NCBI GenBank assembly: GCA_965206655.1
Contig: CBDBKC010000038.1
Coordinates: 558,001 to 622,000 of the forward strand
From: JAPPLB01 sp965206655
GTDB lineage: Bacteria; Acidobacteriota; Terriglobia; Bryobacterales; UBA6623
Reading direction: 5' to 3'
Length of the DNA: 64,000 nt
The position numbers were made by a program, and so were the translations under genes. Positions 28,374 to 37,250 of the stretch are shown piece after piece. Each line of letters opens with the position of its first letter. Position 1 is the first letter of the stretch. The notes under the pieces were generated by a model. It was not told the DNA's origin. It saw only the letters and a program-made list of their open reading frames with translations, and did no database searches.

Positions 28374-29074
28374 GCATCGACGACCATCCGCCGGTCATCA
28401 TCAAACGCGTCAGGCGGGCCCCGCTCCGGCACAGCGGCGCTTGGAAGGTCGCCTTCGCGGATTTCGTCACGGCCATGATGGCGCTGTTTATGGTGATGTG
28501 GCTGATGAGCACTGATGCGAGCAAGCAACAAGCTATCGCGGGCTACTTTCAAGACCCGGCGTCCTTCGAGCAAGCGCTCGAGGAGGGCAAAGCCGCAGAC
28601 TCGCGGGAGCTCGAACTTCTCGCCCGGAACATCGAGCGGGCGCTGCTCAAAGCTCCCGAGTGGAAGAGTCTCAAAGAGCAGGTCGCGATGGAGGTCAGTC
28701 CCGACGGCCTACGGATCGAGCTGCTCGAAAGCGAAGAGGGCACGTTCTTCGCCAGCGGGGACGCCGGCCCTACGGGTTTCGGAACGAACACGCTTCGACT
28801 GATCGGCGGGGAACTGTCGAAGCTCCCCAACAAGGTAATCATTGAGGGACATACCGACTCACAACCTTTCCGCGGCCGACGGAACTATTCAAACTGGGAA
28901 CTCTCAGTCGACCGCGCGAACCAAGCTCGGCGGCTGCTCGCTCAGAACGGAATGGACGCTCGACGCATCGTTGAGGTGCGCGGTTTCGCCGACGTCAGGC
29001 TGCGCAAACCGGATAACCCGGCGCACGCCTCCAACCGGCGCATTTCGCTGATCGTCAAGTATAGGAATCGCTAA
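28346..29074 (+). CDS. motB: Flagellar motor stator protein MotB
   Basis: 242 aa. N-terminal TM (AFADFVTAMMALFMVMWLMS, about 36-55) holds the proton-binding Asp in ADFVTA. The C-terminal half is an OmpA-like peptidoglycan-binding domain with IIEGHTDSQPFRGRRNYSNW, LSVDRANQARRLL and NRRISLIV. Translationally coupled to motA. Confidence 0.95.
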   Translation: MQGYTQEALGIDDHPPVIIKRVRRAPLRHSGAWKVAFADFVTAMMALFMVMWLMSTDASKQQAIAGYFQDPASFEQALEEGKAADSRELELLARNIERALLKAPEWKSLKEQVAMEVSPDGLRIELLESEEGTFFASGDAGPTGFGTNTLRLIGGELSKLPNKVIIEGHTDSQPFRGRRNYSNWELSVDRANQARRLLAQNGMDARRIVEVRGFADVRLRKPDNPAHASNRRISLIVKYRNR

Positions 29075-29083
29075 GCCGGCTCG

Positions 29084-29977
29084 CTACTCCGCCTTCGCGC
29101 CGAGCTCGTACAGCGCTGGATCGATCGGCTGATTGTGCGTTGCGTTCACGAAGCTGATTTCCCATTCGGACACGATCGAGCCCGGGCCGTCGCCCTGATT
29201 CGACCGGTCGTATTGGATCTTCCAACCCACAGGGAGCGTGAGACCATCGATATCCGTGAAGTTCGTGAAAGTCTCGGTGACTGTCACATAGGTATTTTGG
29301 ATCTGGGCGGACGCATCCGGGTTAGCGCCGATTCCCCCGGGAATTTCGTAGCGGTAGCTCGTCCGCACGTGTTGGTAGGTCTCGGGGTCGAAGAAAAGCT
29401 GAACCTTGGCCGGCCCGCCTCCCTTGCGAGCCTTGTAATCGAGACGGTGCAGTTGGCGGCCTTCTACTTTCTTTAAGCCTCCGTACTTGAGCTTCGCCCC
29501 CTTCGCTTCCAATTGCAGAAGCGGCCAAGCGGTCGAAGTCGTACCACCGAAGAGCCCCTCGCGAAGAATCCCCTTGTTGGCCGTAAAAAACTCTCCCAGA
29601 TGCGAGCGCCCGCCTTGAAAGCCCTGCATGATATGCACTTCGTCGCCGTTGTACACGAGGTGCTCACCGTAGTAGCTCGGGTTGCCGCCCGTGTCGTAAC
29701 GGAAGCTCACCGAATCTCCGTCGGACGCCTGGAAAACATCACCGGGCAACTGAGCACGCCCGCCGATCAATACACGCCAGACTCCCTCCCCCGTGTAGAT
29801 GCGGGTTTTCATCCCGGCCCGCACATCAGCCGGGCCAATGGCGTTGAGATGCTGCTCGACGAGTTCCTCGGGCTTCATCTTCTTGGCGGCTTCCGCCGAT
29901 GGGGCGGCCCCCGCCAAAACAACAGCCACTACCGCCGGAATCAAGACACTTCGCCTACCGAGCTTATCTCGCATCAT
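29084..29977 (-). CDS. Secreted LolA-like outer membrane lipoprotein-sorting protein
   Basis: Start at ATG 29977, preceded five bases upstream by GGGGAGG; a second ATG follows immediately. Sec signal peptide (IPAVVAVVLAGAAPSAEA) ends near residue 29. The mature part starts KKMKPEELVEQHLNAIG and has the beta-rich pattern of the LolA/LppX-like fold often called outer-membrane lipoprotein-sorting protein (VRTSYRYEI, IDGLTLPVGWKI). Probably a periplasmic lipid-binding protein. About 298 aa; convergent with motB (9-bp gap). Confidence 0.6.
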   Translation of the reverse strand: MMRDKLGRRSVLIPAVVAVVLAGAAPSAEAAKKMKPEELVEQHLNAIGPADVRAGMKTRIYTGEGVWRVLIGGRAQLPGDVFQASDGDSVSFRYDTGGNPSYYGEHLVYNGDEVHIMQGFQGGRSHLGEFFTANKGILREGLFGGTTSTAWPLLQLEAKGAKLKYGGLKKVEGRQLHRLDYKARKGGGPAKVQLFFDPETYQHVRTSYRYEIPGGIGANPDASAQIQNTYVTVTETFTNFTDIDGLTLPVGWKIQYDRSNQGDGPGSIVSEWEISFVNATHNQPIDPALYELGAKAE

Positions 29978-30090
29978 TACAACCTCCCCGCAATTGCTTG
30001 CATTGTGTGACCGTCCACGGCATTTGTCAACCTCCGTTTGTGAGGTGAAGAGTTGAACGAACACCGGAACGGCGATCTCGTTTGGCTACA

Positions 30091-30918
30091 ATGATCGTTA
30101 AACACGAGGTGGGAGTGAGCACAAAACCACAGCAGCCGAAATCCGCGAAACCGCAACAACCGGAAGACACCCAAGAAAGTGTCGATATGCCCCGGCGCGG
30201 CATCGTAGCGGAATGGACCGTAACGATCATCTTGCTGCTCTTCGGGACAACAACGCTCGTTCAAGCGTTCGTGATCCCGACCGGTTCGATGGAGAATTCA
30301 TTGCTCATCGGCGATCATTTGCTCGTCGATAAGCTTGCCTACTCGCCTCACGGGACCGTGGGCGGGTATCTATTGCCCTACCAGGATGTCGGGCGCGGCG
30401 ACATCATTGTATTTCGGTATCCGATGGATCTTGAACAGACGTTCGTCAAGCGTGTGATCGGTGTCCCGGGTGATCGGCTGCGCTTGGAGCAGAAGAAGCT
30501 CTACCTGAACGGGAGCGCGATCGAAGAACCCTATGTTCAGCACAAGACAGCTTACATCGACCAGTACCGCGACAACTTTCCCGGACCTCCCAACATGCAG
30601 GTTTCCGACCGGGCCGTGACGATGCTCCAGAACCATGTCGTGAGTAACGAAGTGATCGTTCCCGAAGGCAGCTACTTCGCCATGGGGGATAACCGCGACC
30701 TCTCGCTCGACAGCCGGTATTGGGGTTTCGTGCCGCGCGAGAACATCATCGGCAAGCCTCTTGTGATTTACTGGTCGTTCGATGCGCCCACCGAGCGGCT
30801 GCAGGATACCGGCATTTCGGCGGCACATTTGAAAGACGTCGCCTTGAACTTCTTCGGCAAGACCCGCTGGCGCCGTACGTTCAATCTGGTCCACTCCCAC
30901 ACTCCGGACAGCCAATGA
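30091..30918 (+). CDS. lepB: Signal peptidase I
   Basis: Removes signal peptides of exported proteins. One N-terminal TM (WTVTIILLLFGTTTLVQAFV) precedes the nucleophile in IPTGSMENSLLIGDHLLV; the general base Lys lies in TFVKRVIGVPGDRL; GDNRDLSLDSRYWGFV is box E. Start uncertain: ATG 30091 lacks a Shine-Dalgarno, while GTG 30115 has GAGG just upstream and may be the true start. The stop overlaps the manC start (ATGA at 30915-30918). Confidence 0.94.
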   Translation: MIVKHEVGVSTKPQQPKSAKPQQPEDTQESVDMPRRGIVAEWTVTIILLLFGTTTLVQAFVIPTGSMENSLLIGDHLLVDKLAYSPHGTVGGYLLPYQDVGRGDIIVFRYPMDLEQTFVKRVIGVPGDRLRLEQKKLYLNGSAIEEPYVQHKTAYIDQYRDNFPGPPNMQVSDRAVTMLQNHVVSNEVIVPEGSYFAMGDNRDLSLDSRYWGFVPRENIIGKPLVIYWSFDAPTERLQDTGISAAHLKDVALNFFGKTRWRRTFNLVHSHTPDSQ

Positions 30919-32006
30919 CCGGCGGGCGGGGCCTGCGGCATTTTCACGCCGTGATCTTGGCCGGCGGCCGAGGTACGCGCTTTTGGCCCCGCAGCCGCCG
31001 CGGTTTACCCAAGCAATTGCTTCCCGTCGTCGGCAACACTTCCCTGCTCCGCCAAACAGCCGACAGACTCAAAACACTCGTACCGCCGGAACGGCTGTGG
31101 GTACTGACGAACGAGTCTCTTCGCGGAAAAGTAGTCCGCGCGTTACCCGACGTGCCGCGGCGGCAAGTGATCGCTGAGCCCGTACAAAGAAACACCGCTC
31201 CGGCTATCGGACTGGCGGCGCGGCTCCTTCTCGAACACGATCCCGACGCAGTGATGGGAATCTTTCCGTCGGACCACTTCATTAGCCGAGAGAGGCTGTT
31301 CCGAACCGTCGTCCGGCGCGCGGTGCGGGCGGCGGACGAAGACCGGCTGATCGTCCTGGGGATTCCACCGCGTGGCCCGGAAACCGGCTACGGATACATC
31401 CGTTTTCCCAAAGGGCTCAAAGCCGGCGGGGCCGATCCCGTGAAGGTTCAGAAGTTCGAGGAGAAACCCAGTCCGGCGCGGGCAAAGCGTTTCGTCAAAG
31501 CCGGCAACTATTACTGGAACGCCGGGATGTTCATCTGGCGGGCATCGGCCATCAATGAATCGATCGACACCTTCATGCCGGCGACGGCGCGGGTGCTGTC
31601 CTCTCTAGCGCCGCTCGCTTCGCGCGGATTCACAGCCTCGCTCCGGCGCAACTACCGAAATTGCGACGACACATCCATCGACTATGGCGTACTTGAACAC
31701 GCCAAGAACATCGTTGGGTTTGCCTGCCCGGACTTCGGTTGGAGCGATGTCGGAAGTTGGAATGCCGTCTACGAGTTGCTAAGAAGAGAGCAGCACCTGA
31801 GCGTTTCCCGGACGGAGTTGCGCGAGTTGGGGTCGTCCGCAAACTACGTAGAGGCGCCCGGGAAACTGACAGCCTTGATCGGCGTGAAGGATCTGATCGT
31901 CGTCGACACGCCGGACGCGCTGCTGATCTGTTCGCGAGCCGAAGCCCAAAAGGTGTCGCAACTTGTGAAGGATTTAGAGGCGACGAAGCGAGACGCTTTG
32001 CTTTGA
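30915..32006 (+). CDS. manC: Mannose-1-phosphate guanylyltransferase
   Basis: 363 aa, makes GDP-mannose from mannose-1-P and GTP for polysaccharides or glycans. Start ATG 30915 overlaps the lepB stop. Nucleotidyltransferase signature AVILAGGRGTRFWPRSR and PKQLLPVVG at the N-terminus, FPSDHFI at about 113, EKPSPARAKRFV and YYWNAGMFIW in the middle, and FGWSDVGSWNA near the end. Lacks the C-terminal isomerase domain of the bifunctional enzyme. Confidence 0.93.
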   Translation: MTGGRGLRHFHAVILAGGRGTRFWPRSRRGLPKQLLPVVGNTSLLRQTADRLKTLVPPERLWVLTNESLRGKVVRALPDVPRRQVIAEPVQRNTAPAIGLAARLLLEHDPDAVMGIFPSDHFISRERLFRTVVRRAVRAADEDRLIVLGIPPRGPETGYGYIRFPKGLKAGGADPVKVQKFEEKPSPARAKRFVKAGNYYWNAGMFIWRASAINESIDTFMPATARVLSSLAPLASRGFTASLRRNYRNCDDTSIDYGVLEHAKNIVGFACPDFGWSDVGSWNAVYELLRREQHLSVSRTELRELGSSANYVEAPGKLTALIGVKDLIVVDTPDALLICSRAEAQKVSQLVKDLEATKRDALL

Positions 32007-32096
32007 AGATGTGGTTTGCGCGCGGCCGAGGTCGCCTCGCAAAGCTCACACACAGCGCGACCCCGCGCGACAAAGTCGTGCACCACAATAATTCGA

Positions 32097-32138
32097 CTGC
32101 TCAGGGATCACTGCTTAGGGATCGCTGCTCAGGGATCA
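32097..32138. repeat. Three tandem 14-bp repeats at the 3' end of the P460 gene
   Basis: CTGCTCAGGGATCA (32097-32110), CTGCTTAGGGATCG (32111-32124) and CTGCTCAGGGATCA (32125-32138). The last copy contains the stop codon and last codons of the cytochrome P460 gene, so the two outer copies look like duplications of that gene end. Confidence 0.8.
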
Positions 32139-32671
32139 CGGCGCAGCACAGGATAAAACTGCGTGAACACGTTGTCAGTGGCGGCGTGCTCGTTATGGCA
32201 CGACCAACATCGGTCTTTCGGGTAAGCCTTCACACTGTCAGCGGCGGAGCCATCATCCCGAATGAAGTTGAAGTAAGCCCAGCTTTCCTTGAAGCGCGAG
32301 CTGTCCTTCAATGCGACTTCAACACCCAGAACCTTGTCTTGAAACTGCCCCTGCTGATTGATCGAAGCACGGGAGCCCGCGGTTAAGACTTCCATCACGA
32401 ACACGGTGCGCTCGGGGAACCGGCCTGTTTTCTTGTATTCCCGGTACGACGACGGGTTGATGTAGAGATTGTGGAACTTCGCGTTCTTTCGTTTCGCCTC
32501 GCTCGGCTCATAGCTCATGCCGAGAGTAGCGCCAATGAAGACCCATTCGCGATACCCTTCCGGCCGAACGAGTTCGTTATCCCCCGTGTAGCTCGGTCCG
32601 TGATCCTGGGCAGGGCTAATCGCGGGCCAAAGCAGCACGCAGCAAACGATAGGTAGAGCAAGTCTAGTCAT
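32129..32671 (-). CDS. Cytochrome P460-family monohaem protein
   Basis: 180 aa with a Sec signal (ALPIVCCVLLWPAISPAQ, cleavage near 22). The C-terminal DRCWSCHNEHAATDNVFTQF contains the haem c site (C155-H159) and is the hallmark of the cytochrome P460 family, followed by FYPVLRRDP. Family members act on hydroxylamine or related N-oxides, or have unknown redox roles; the P460 cross-linking Lys cannot be assigned by eye. Periplasmic. Transcribed convergently with manC. Confidence 0.88.
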   Translation of the reverse strand: MTRLALPIVCCVLLWPAISPAQDHGPSYTGDNELVRPEGYREWVFIGATLGMSYEPSEAKRKNAKFHNLYINPSSYREYKKTGRFPERTVFVMEVLTAGSRASINQQGQFQDKVLGVEVALKDSSRFKESWAYFNFIRDDGSAADSVKAYPKDRCWSCHNEHAATDNVFTQFYPVLRRDP

Positions 32672-32744
32672 CTTGTAGATATCAGCTTATACGAAACCCT
32701 TTGTTCACACACCATCCCGCCAACCAAGGACGAGGTCGCCGCTG

Positions 32745-32790
32745 TTGACAGCCCCGCATCGGAGCTATACAGTTAACGTAATGGTTAATG
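32745..32790 (+). promoter_or_regulatory. Predicted promoter and ArsR-type operator, possibly leaderless
   Basis: TTGACA at 32745-32750 is followed by TACAGT at 32768-32773 (17-bp spacer; TATACA at 32766 is an alternative with 15). Transcription would begin within a few bases of ATG 32781, which has no Shine-Dalgarno, so the mRNA may be leaderless. An inverted repeat TTAAC (32773-32777) N6 GTTAA (32784-32788) overlaps the start codon and is a plausible autoregulatory operator for the encoded repressor. Confidence 0.5.
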
Positions 32791-33236
32791 ATACGTCCGC
32801 CAATCTGAATACCACCTTCTCGGCGCTATCCGATCCGATTCGGCGAGGCATCCTCCAACGTCTCGCCCGGGGTGAAGCGACCGCGGGAGAGCTGGCGGAG
32901 CCGTACGCGGTCACGCTTCCCGCTATTTCCCGGCACCTCCGCGTACTGGAACAAGCCGGCCTGCTGGCCCGCCGCAAAAGCGGACGCATCCACCACTGCC
33001 GCCTGAATCCGAAACCCATGCGGCAGGCAGCGGTCTGGATCGAACAGTACCGCCGTTTCTGGGAGCAGCGATTCGACGCACTCGAAACCTATCTGGACAA
33101 CATGGAAAACGAGGAGACAACGCAATGGCAACAGCCCAACCTCACGCCGACTCCGCCCACACACTCGAAGTCCGGCGCACCTTCAAAGCGTCGCGCGAAA
33201 AAGTCTTCCGGGCATGGACGCGGCCCGAAGAAATGA
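32781..33236 (+). CDS. ArsR-family transcriptional repressor
   Basis: 151 aa from ATG 32781 (MVNDTSANLNTTFSALSDP). Winged helix: SDPIRRGILQRLARGEATAGEL (helices 1-2, in part), VTLPAISRHLRVLEQAGLL (recognition helix) and the wing KSGRIHHCRLNPKPM. No metal-binding CxC, so it is the SdpR-like type often paired with an SRPBCC protein. The frame runs 112 bp into the next gene and gives a basic Pro/Lys-rich tail (SKRRAKKSSGHGRGPKK) not usual for the family. Confidence 0.88.
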   Translation: MVNDTSANLNTTFSALSDPIRRGILQRLARGEATAGELAEPYAVTLPAISRHLRVLEQAGLLARRKSGRIHHCRLNPKPMRQAAVWIEQYRRFWEQRFDALETYLDNMENEETTQWQQPNLTPTPPTHSKSGAPSKRRAKKSSGHGRGPKK

Positions 33237-33574
33237 AGTATTGGTGCGCCCCGAGCGCGGAGTACGAGACAAGCGCGGAGGTCGACCTACGGGCGGGAGG
33301 CAGCTACCGGATCGAAATGAAGCATACGAGCGGCAAGGTGCATACGGCCGTCGGCGTCTACCGCGAAGTGGTCGAGCCTGAGAAGCTCGTCTACTCCTGG
33401 TCCTGGGAAGATGGTTCCGTCGAGGAGACGCAGGTTACGGTCGAGTTCATTGATGTTGCGGGTTCGACCGAACTGGTCCTCACCCATGAGTTCTTCCCGA
33501 ATGGCGAAGCACGAGACCACCACCGTCAAGGTTGGGCCGGTTGTTTGGGGCGATTGGAAGAGCACTTGGTCTAG
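33125..33574 (+). CDS. SRPBCC (AHSA1-like) domain protein
   Basis: 149 aa. START/Bet v1-like fold seen in VRRTFKASREKVFRAWTRPE, MKYWCAP, GGSYRIEM, VVEPEKLVYSWSWEDG and the C-terminal GWAGCLGRLEEHL. Such proteins bind small hydrophobic ligands and are commonly co-transcribed with ArsR-type repressors, as here. Its start lies inside the upstream gene (112-bp overlap). Convergent with hyuB, overlapping its end by 4 bp. Confidence 0.9.
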   Translation: MATAQPHADSAHTLEVRRTFKASREKVFRAWTRPEEMKYWCAPSAEYETSAEVDLRAGGSYRIEMKHTSGKVHTAVGVYREVVEPEKLVYSWSWEDGSVEETQVTVEFIDVAGSTELVLTHEFFPNGEARDHHRQGWAGCLGRLEEHLV

Positions 33575-35145
33575 CCGGAATCAACCGGCTTACCAAAACC
33601 TCCGCCGCCTGGACTCTCGATTCGCAACCGATCCCCCTTCCTCGCGCGGAAGTGACCCTTGGCCGGCAGCTCTTCCCCGTTCAGAACATTCCGGCCGGCC
33701 GCCCCGGCTTCCCCGCCCTCGAGCCCATAAGGCCGTGTCTCACGCCGGTCTGATAGCAAGGCGAATTCCGTGTCCGTCAGGAACTCGAACTCACGAATCA
33801 CACCGTCGCCACCGCGATGCGCGCCTTTACCTCCCGACCCTTCGCGAACCGCGTATCGGTGTATCCGCAACGGATAGAGGTGCTCCAAGGCCTCCACGGG
33901 CGTATTCAAGCTATTGGTCATGTGGTTCTGAACCGCGCTCATTCCGTCCGCACCCGGACGCGCCCCCATTCCGCCTGCGATCGTCTCGTAGTACGCAAAC
34001 GGCTCGCCGGTGGCCGGGTCCGCGCCGCCGAGCGACAGGTTGTTCATCGTTCCGGCGCTCGCCGCCGGAATGTGGCCTGGAAGCGCCCCGTGCAGCGCCC
34101 CCAACAGCGTATCCGTGATCCGCTGTGACGTCTCGACATTGCCCGCCGCTACACTCGCCGGCAACTGGGCATCGAGAACGCTACCCGGGCGGGTGATGAC
34201 CTCAATCGGCCGCATCAGCCCGGCGTTGTAAGGCACGTCCTCTTCGATCAAGCACCGGAAGCAGTACATCGTCGCGGCGACGGTGATCGACAGATTGGCG
34301 TTCACACCGCCCCGCTGCTGACCCGCCGACTCACTGTAATCAACAGCCGCCTGATCGCCCTTGATTCCCAGCCGGCAGTGAAGACGGACCCGCCCCGACC
34401 CGAACCCATCGTCGTCCAAGAAGTCTTCGAACGTATATTCGCCGTCGGGAATCTCAAGAATTCGCGCCCTCATCATCCGTTCGGCATAGTCCTTCAGCGC
34501 TTCCATTTGCCCGGCGATCCGATCGCGGCCGTATTTTTCGGTAGCTTCGACCAAACGCCGCTCTCCAACCCGGTGCGCCGCTATTTGCGCGGCGAGGTCA
34601 CCCCGCCGCTCGTCGGGCGTGCGCACATTGGCCAGAATGATCTGGAGAATCTCTTCCTGCACTTCACCACGCCTGCAGAACTTCACCGGCGGTATGCGCA
34701 ACCCTTCCTGGTAGATCTCGCGCGCCAGCGGCATCGATCCCGGCGACATGCCGCCGACATCCGCATGATGGGCGCGCGTCGCCAAATAGTAAGCCGGCCG
34801 CGGGTCGTCGTCGAGGAAGACCGCCGAGACGGAAGTGATGTCGGGCAGGTGCGTTCCGCCACGAAACGGGTCGTTCAGGATGACGATGTCGCCGGGTTCC
34901 AACCGATGCGACCGTAAAGCTTCGGCGACTGAGTACGGCATAGCACCGAGATGCACCGGCATGTGATCACCCATGGCGATTGTTTCGGCGTGCCGGTCGT
35001 ACACGGCGCAGGAAAAATCGAGACGCTCCTTGATGTTCGCCGAGAATGCCGTGCGTCGCAGGACGATACCCATCTCTTCCGAGATCGATACGAACAGGTT
35101 CCGGAAGACTTCCAGTTCAAGATTGAGCTTGCTCGGTTCCGGCAT
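33571..35145 (-). CDS. hyuB: Hydantoinase B/oxoprolinase family protein
   Basis: 524 aa. Begins LELEVFRNLFVSISEEMG as in HyuB; contains RRTAFSANIKERLDFSCAVY, GDIVILNDPFRGGTHLPD, and DYSESAGQQRGGVN, and ends in a Gly-rich GRNVLNGEELPAKG segment with IESPGGGGFGKP. Works with HyuA in ATP-dependent opening of 5-membered cyclic amides or in acetone carboxylase-like reactions; substrate not determinable. Three bases downstream of hyuA. Confidence 0.93.
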   Translation of the reverse strand: MPEPSKLNLELEVFRNLFVSISEEMGIVLRRTAFSANIKERLDFSCAVYDRHAETIAMGDHMPVHLGAMPYSVAEALRSHRLEPGDIVILNDPFRGGTHLPDITSVSAVFLDDDPRPAYYLATRAHHADVGGMSPGSMPLAREIYQEGLRIPPVKFCRRGEVQEEILQIILANVRTPDERRGDLAAQIAAHRVGERRLVEATEKYGRDRIAGQMEALKDYAERMMRARILEIPDGEYTFEDFLDDDGFGSGRVRLHCRLGIKGDQAAVDYSESAGQQRGGVNANLSITVAATMYCFRCLIEEDVPYNAGLMRPIEVITRPGSVLDAQLPASVAAGNVETSQRITDTLLGALHGALPGHIPAASAGTMNNLSLGGADPATGEPFAYYETIAGGMGARPGADGMSAVQNHMTNSLNTPVEALEHLYPLRIHRYAVREGSGGKGAHRGGDGVIREFEFLTDTEFALLSDRRETRPYGLEGGEAGAAGRNVLNGEELPAKGHFRARKGDRLRIESPGGGGFGKPVDSG

Positions 35146-35148
35146 CGG

Positions 35149-36948
35149 CTAGGCTCTTGTCAAAATCCAATTCCGCGCGGCATCTTCTCGCGACTTCCAT
35201 CCCGGCGGTACGTAAACGTTCGTGAACGTCTCGCCCTCGGTTGGCGCGCCGAGGTCAATCTTTTCGAGTGGCGCCGCCGCTTTGACCCGTGCGGTTACGG
35301 CCTCAACTCCCCGCTCGGGATGCTCGTACCCATACAGCTTCTGGTGCGCTTCGTGAAAACGTCCGCGATCCTCATACGGGACGGTAATCTCGAACGACTG
35401 CCCCACGTAGCGCAGGTCGACTTGCCGCTCGAAGTGAGCCGCCGGCAGGCCCTCTTCGGCGAACTCGCGTGCCGCACGCGCCTCGAGCTCGCGAAATACA
35501 TCATCCAGCTCGCGCCCCAAAGCTGACTGAGAAAAGTCGCGCACACAATCGGCCGCCAACATCCCCACCGCCGAAAGCACCCCGGCATGATGCGGCACGA
35601 TCACGGTCTTCATCTCTAAACGCTCGGCAAGCTCGCAAGCATGTTGCGGCCCCGCGCCCCCGAAAGCAAGCAGCGCAAAACCCCGCGGGTCGTGACCCCG
35701 CTCGACCGAGATGGCACGGATGGCGCGTTCCATATTGGAGTTGGCGATCTGTACGACTGCCTCCGCGAGCGCCTTCGTCGAGACACCCACGGCCTCCGCG
35801 AATTTCCCCATGAATCGCCGTGTGCGATCCAGGTCCAGCTTCATCCGCCCACCTAGGAAATTCTCGGGATCGACGCGGCCCAACATCAGGTTGGCGTCCG
35901 TGACCGCGATCTCTTCACCTTCGCCGTAGCAAACAGGCCCTGGCCGCGCCCCGGCGCTCCGGGGACCGACGCGAAGCGCGCCCGCCGAATCGAGATAGGC
36001 GACCGACCCACCCCCTGCCCCAACGCTGTGAATGTCCAGCATCGGTACCCGGACAGGGAAATGACCGATCGTTGTCTCCGTCGTATACGTGAAGTCGCCG
36101 TCGTAGAGCGACACGTCAGTGGAGGTGCCTCCCATGTCAAAGCTGATGATCTTTTCAAAGCCGGCGGACCGCGCCACCGCCGCCGCCCCCAGCACGCCAC
36201 CCGCCGGCCCCGACAAGACGGTATGCACCGCGCTTTGCCCCGCACTACGCGCTGAGATCGACCCGCCATTCGACTGGAATACCCGCAGCCGAGCCTCCCC
36301 GAGTGCGTCATCGAGTCGCTGCAGATAGCGGTCCATCAGCGGGGACACATAGGCGTTCACAAGTGTCGTCGAGGCACGCTCATACTCGCGATACTCAGGA
36401 AGAATTTCGTGCGACAGCGACACGGAAAGCCCGTCGAGCTTGTCGGCCAACAGTCGCTCGTGGGCGGGATTTGCATACGAGTGCAGTAGGCAGACAGCGA
36501 CCGACTCAGCCCCCGAACCGCGAATCCGCCGCGCCAGCGCCTCGGCGGCAGCGCCCGTCAGTTCCCGCTCAACGGTCCCATCATGCAATATTCGCTCGGG
36601 GGCACCGAAGGTCAATTCCGGGGGCACAAGCTGGGGGCGGGCCGCGGCGAAAAAGTTGTACAACTCCGGCCTATTCTGACGACCGATCCTGAGAATGTCC
36701 TCGAACCCCTCCGTCGTGAGAAACGCCGTCCGCGCACCCTTGCCCTCCAGAAGCGCGTTGGTGGCGACCGTCGAGCCGTGTACTACACCTCGAGGCCTCA
36801 GCTCGCCTATCCCTTCCAGAATCGCGCGAGCCGGGTCGTCCGGTGTTGAGCGCACCTTGCTCGGGCGATACCGTTCGCCGTCCCAGACGATCAGATCGGT
36901 GAACGTACCCCCTGTGTCAACGCCGATCTGGATGTGTGAAGCGGACAT
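35149..36948 (-). CDS. hyuA: Hydantoinase A/oxoprolinase family protein
   Basis: 599 aa from ATG 36948 (MSASHIQIGVDTGGTFTDLI). ASKHA-type ATPase: phosphate-1 loop VDTGGTFTDLIVWD at about 9-22, second loop ISFDMGGTSTDVSLYDG near 290, and LLAFGGAGPQHACELAERL near 460. ATP-activating partner of HyuB, which follows at once. Full length lies between the shorter HyuA types and eukaryotic 5-oxoprolinase halves. Upstream open frame to 37005 is discarded. Confidence 0.93.
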   Translation of the reverse strand: MSASHIQIGVDTGGTFTDLIVWDGERYRPSKVRSTPDDPARAILEGIGELRPRGVVHGSTVATNALLEGKGARTAFLTTEGFEDILRIGRQNRPELYNFFAAARPQLVPPELTFGAPERILHDGTVERELTGAAAEALARRIRGSGAESVAVCLLHSYANPAHERLLADKLDGLSVSLSHEILPEYREYERASTTLVNAYVSPLMDRYLQRLDDALGEARLRVFQSNGGSISARSAGQSAVHTVLSGPAGGVLGAAAVARSAGFEKIISFDMGGTSTDVSLYDGDFTYTTETTIGHFPVRVPMLDIHSVGAGGGSVAYLDSAGALRVGPRSAGARPGPVCYGEGEEIAVTDANLMLGRVDPENFLGGRMKLDLDRTRRFMGKFAEAVGVSTKALAEAVVQIANSNMERAIRAISVERGHDPRGFALLAFGGAGPQHACELAERLEMKTVIVPHHAGVLSAVGMLAADCVRDFSQSALGRELDDVFRELEARAAREFAEEGLPAAHFERQVDLRYVGQSFEITVPYEDRGRFHEAHQKLYGYEHPERGVEAVTARVKAAAPLEKIDLGAPTEGETFTNVYVPPGWKSREDAARNWILTRA

Positions 36949-37057
36949 GGAGTGGTACTTTGGATTCAGGAGCGTGAGGGGGGCTAGTGGGGCAACCAGC
37001 AGCATTTCACGTGAGAGTTAGGGCAAGTCCCCTAGTGCGAAACTCTACGCTAGGGTG

Positions 37058-37092
37058 CTGTTATAGTGTGCACAAGCAACACGGGAGGAACT
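37058..37092 (+). promoter_or_regulatory. Extended -10 promoter and ribosome site for the 35-aa ORF
   Basis: TGTTATAGT at 37059-37067 is an extended -10 element, with no clear -35. GGGAGGA at 37083-37089, three bases before ATG 37093, is a strong Shine-Dalgarno. Confidence 0.5.
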
Positions 37093-37200
37093 ATGGACCC
37101 CACAACGGTTCGGTTAATTTGCGGCATTCTGGCAATCGTTCTACTGGCGTTAATCGTCATGCGCCGCCGCGGTCGCGCTCAAGAAGAATCCGATAACTAG
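37093..37200 (+). CDS. 35-aa single-TM peptide
   Basis: ATG 37093 to TAG 37198-37200: short polar start MDPTTVRL, one hydrophobic helix ICGILAIVLLALIVM and a basic/acidic tail RRRGRAQEESDN. Translation is supported by a strong GGGAGGA site and an extended -10 just upstream. The N-out/C-in topology follows from the Arg cluster. Divergent from hyuA. No family recognised; the terminal stretch after it contains AGAGAAATCTCT, a palindrome without a T run. Confidence 0.6.
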   Translation: MDPTTVRLICGILAIVLLALIVMRRRGRAQEESDN

Positions 37201-37250
37201 AGAAATCTCTTGCCCGAGAGCTTGGCAGGCGTCGAGGACGACAGGCTGCC

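Noticed and set aside
30082..30084. TTG as lepB start
   Set aside because: No ribosome site; ATG 30091 or GTG 30115 is better.
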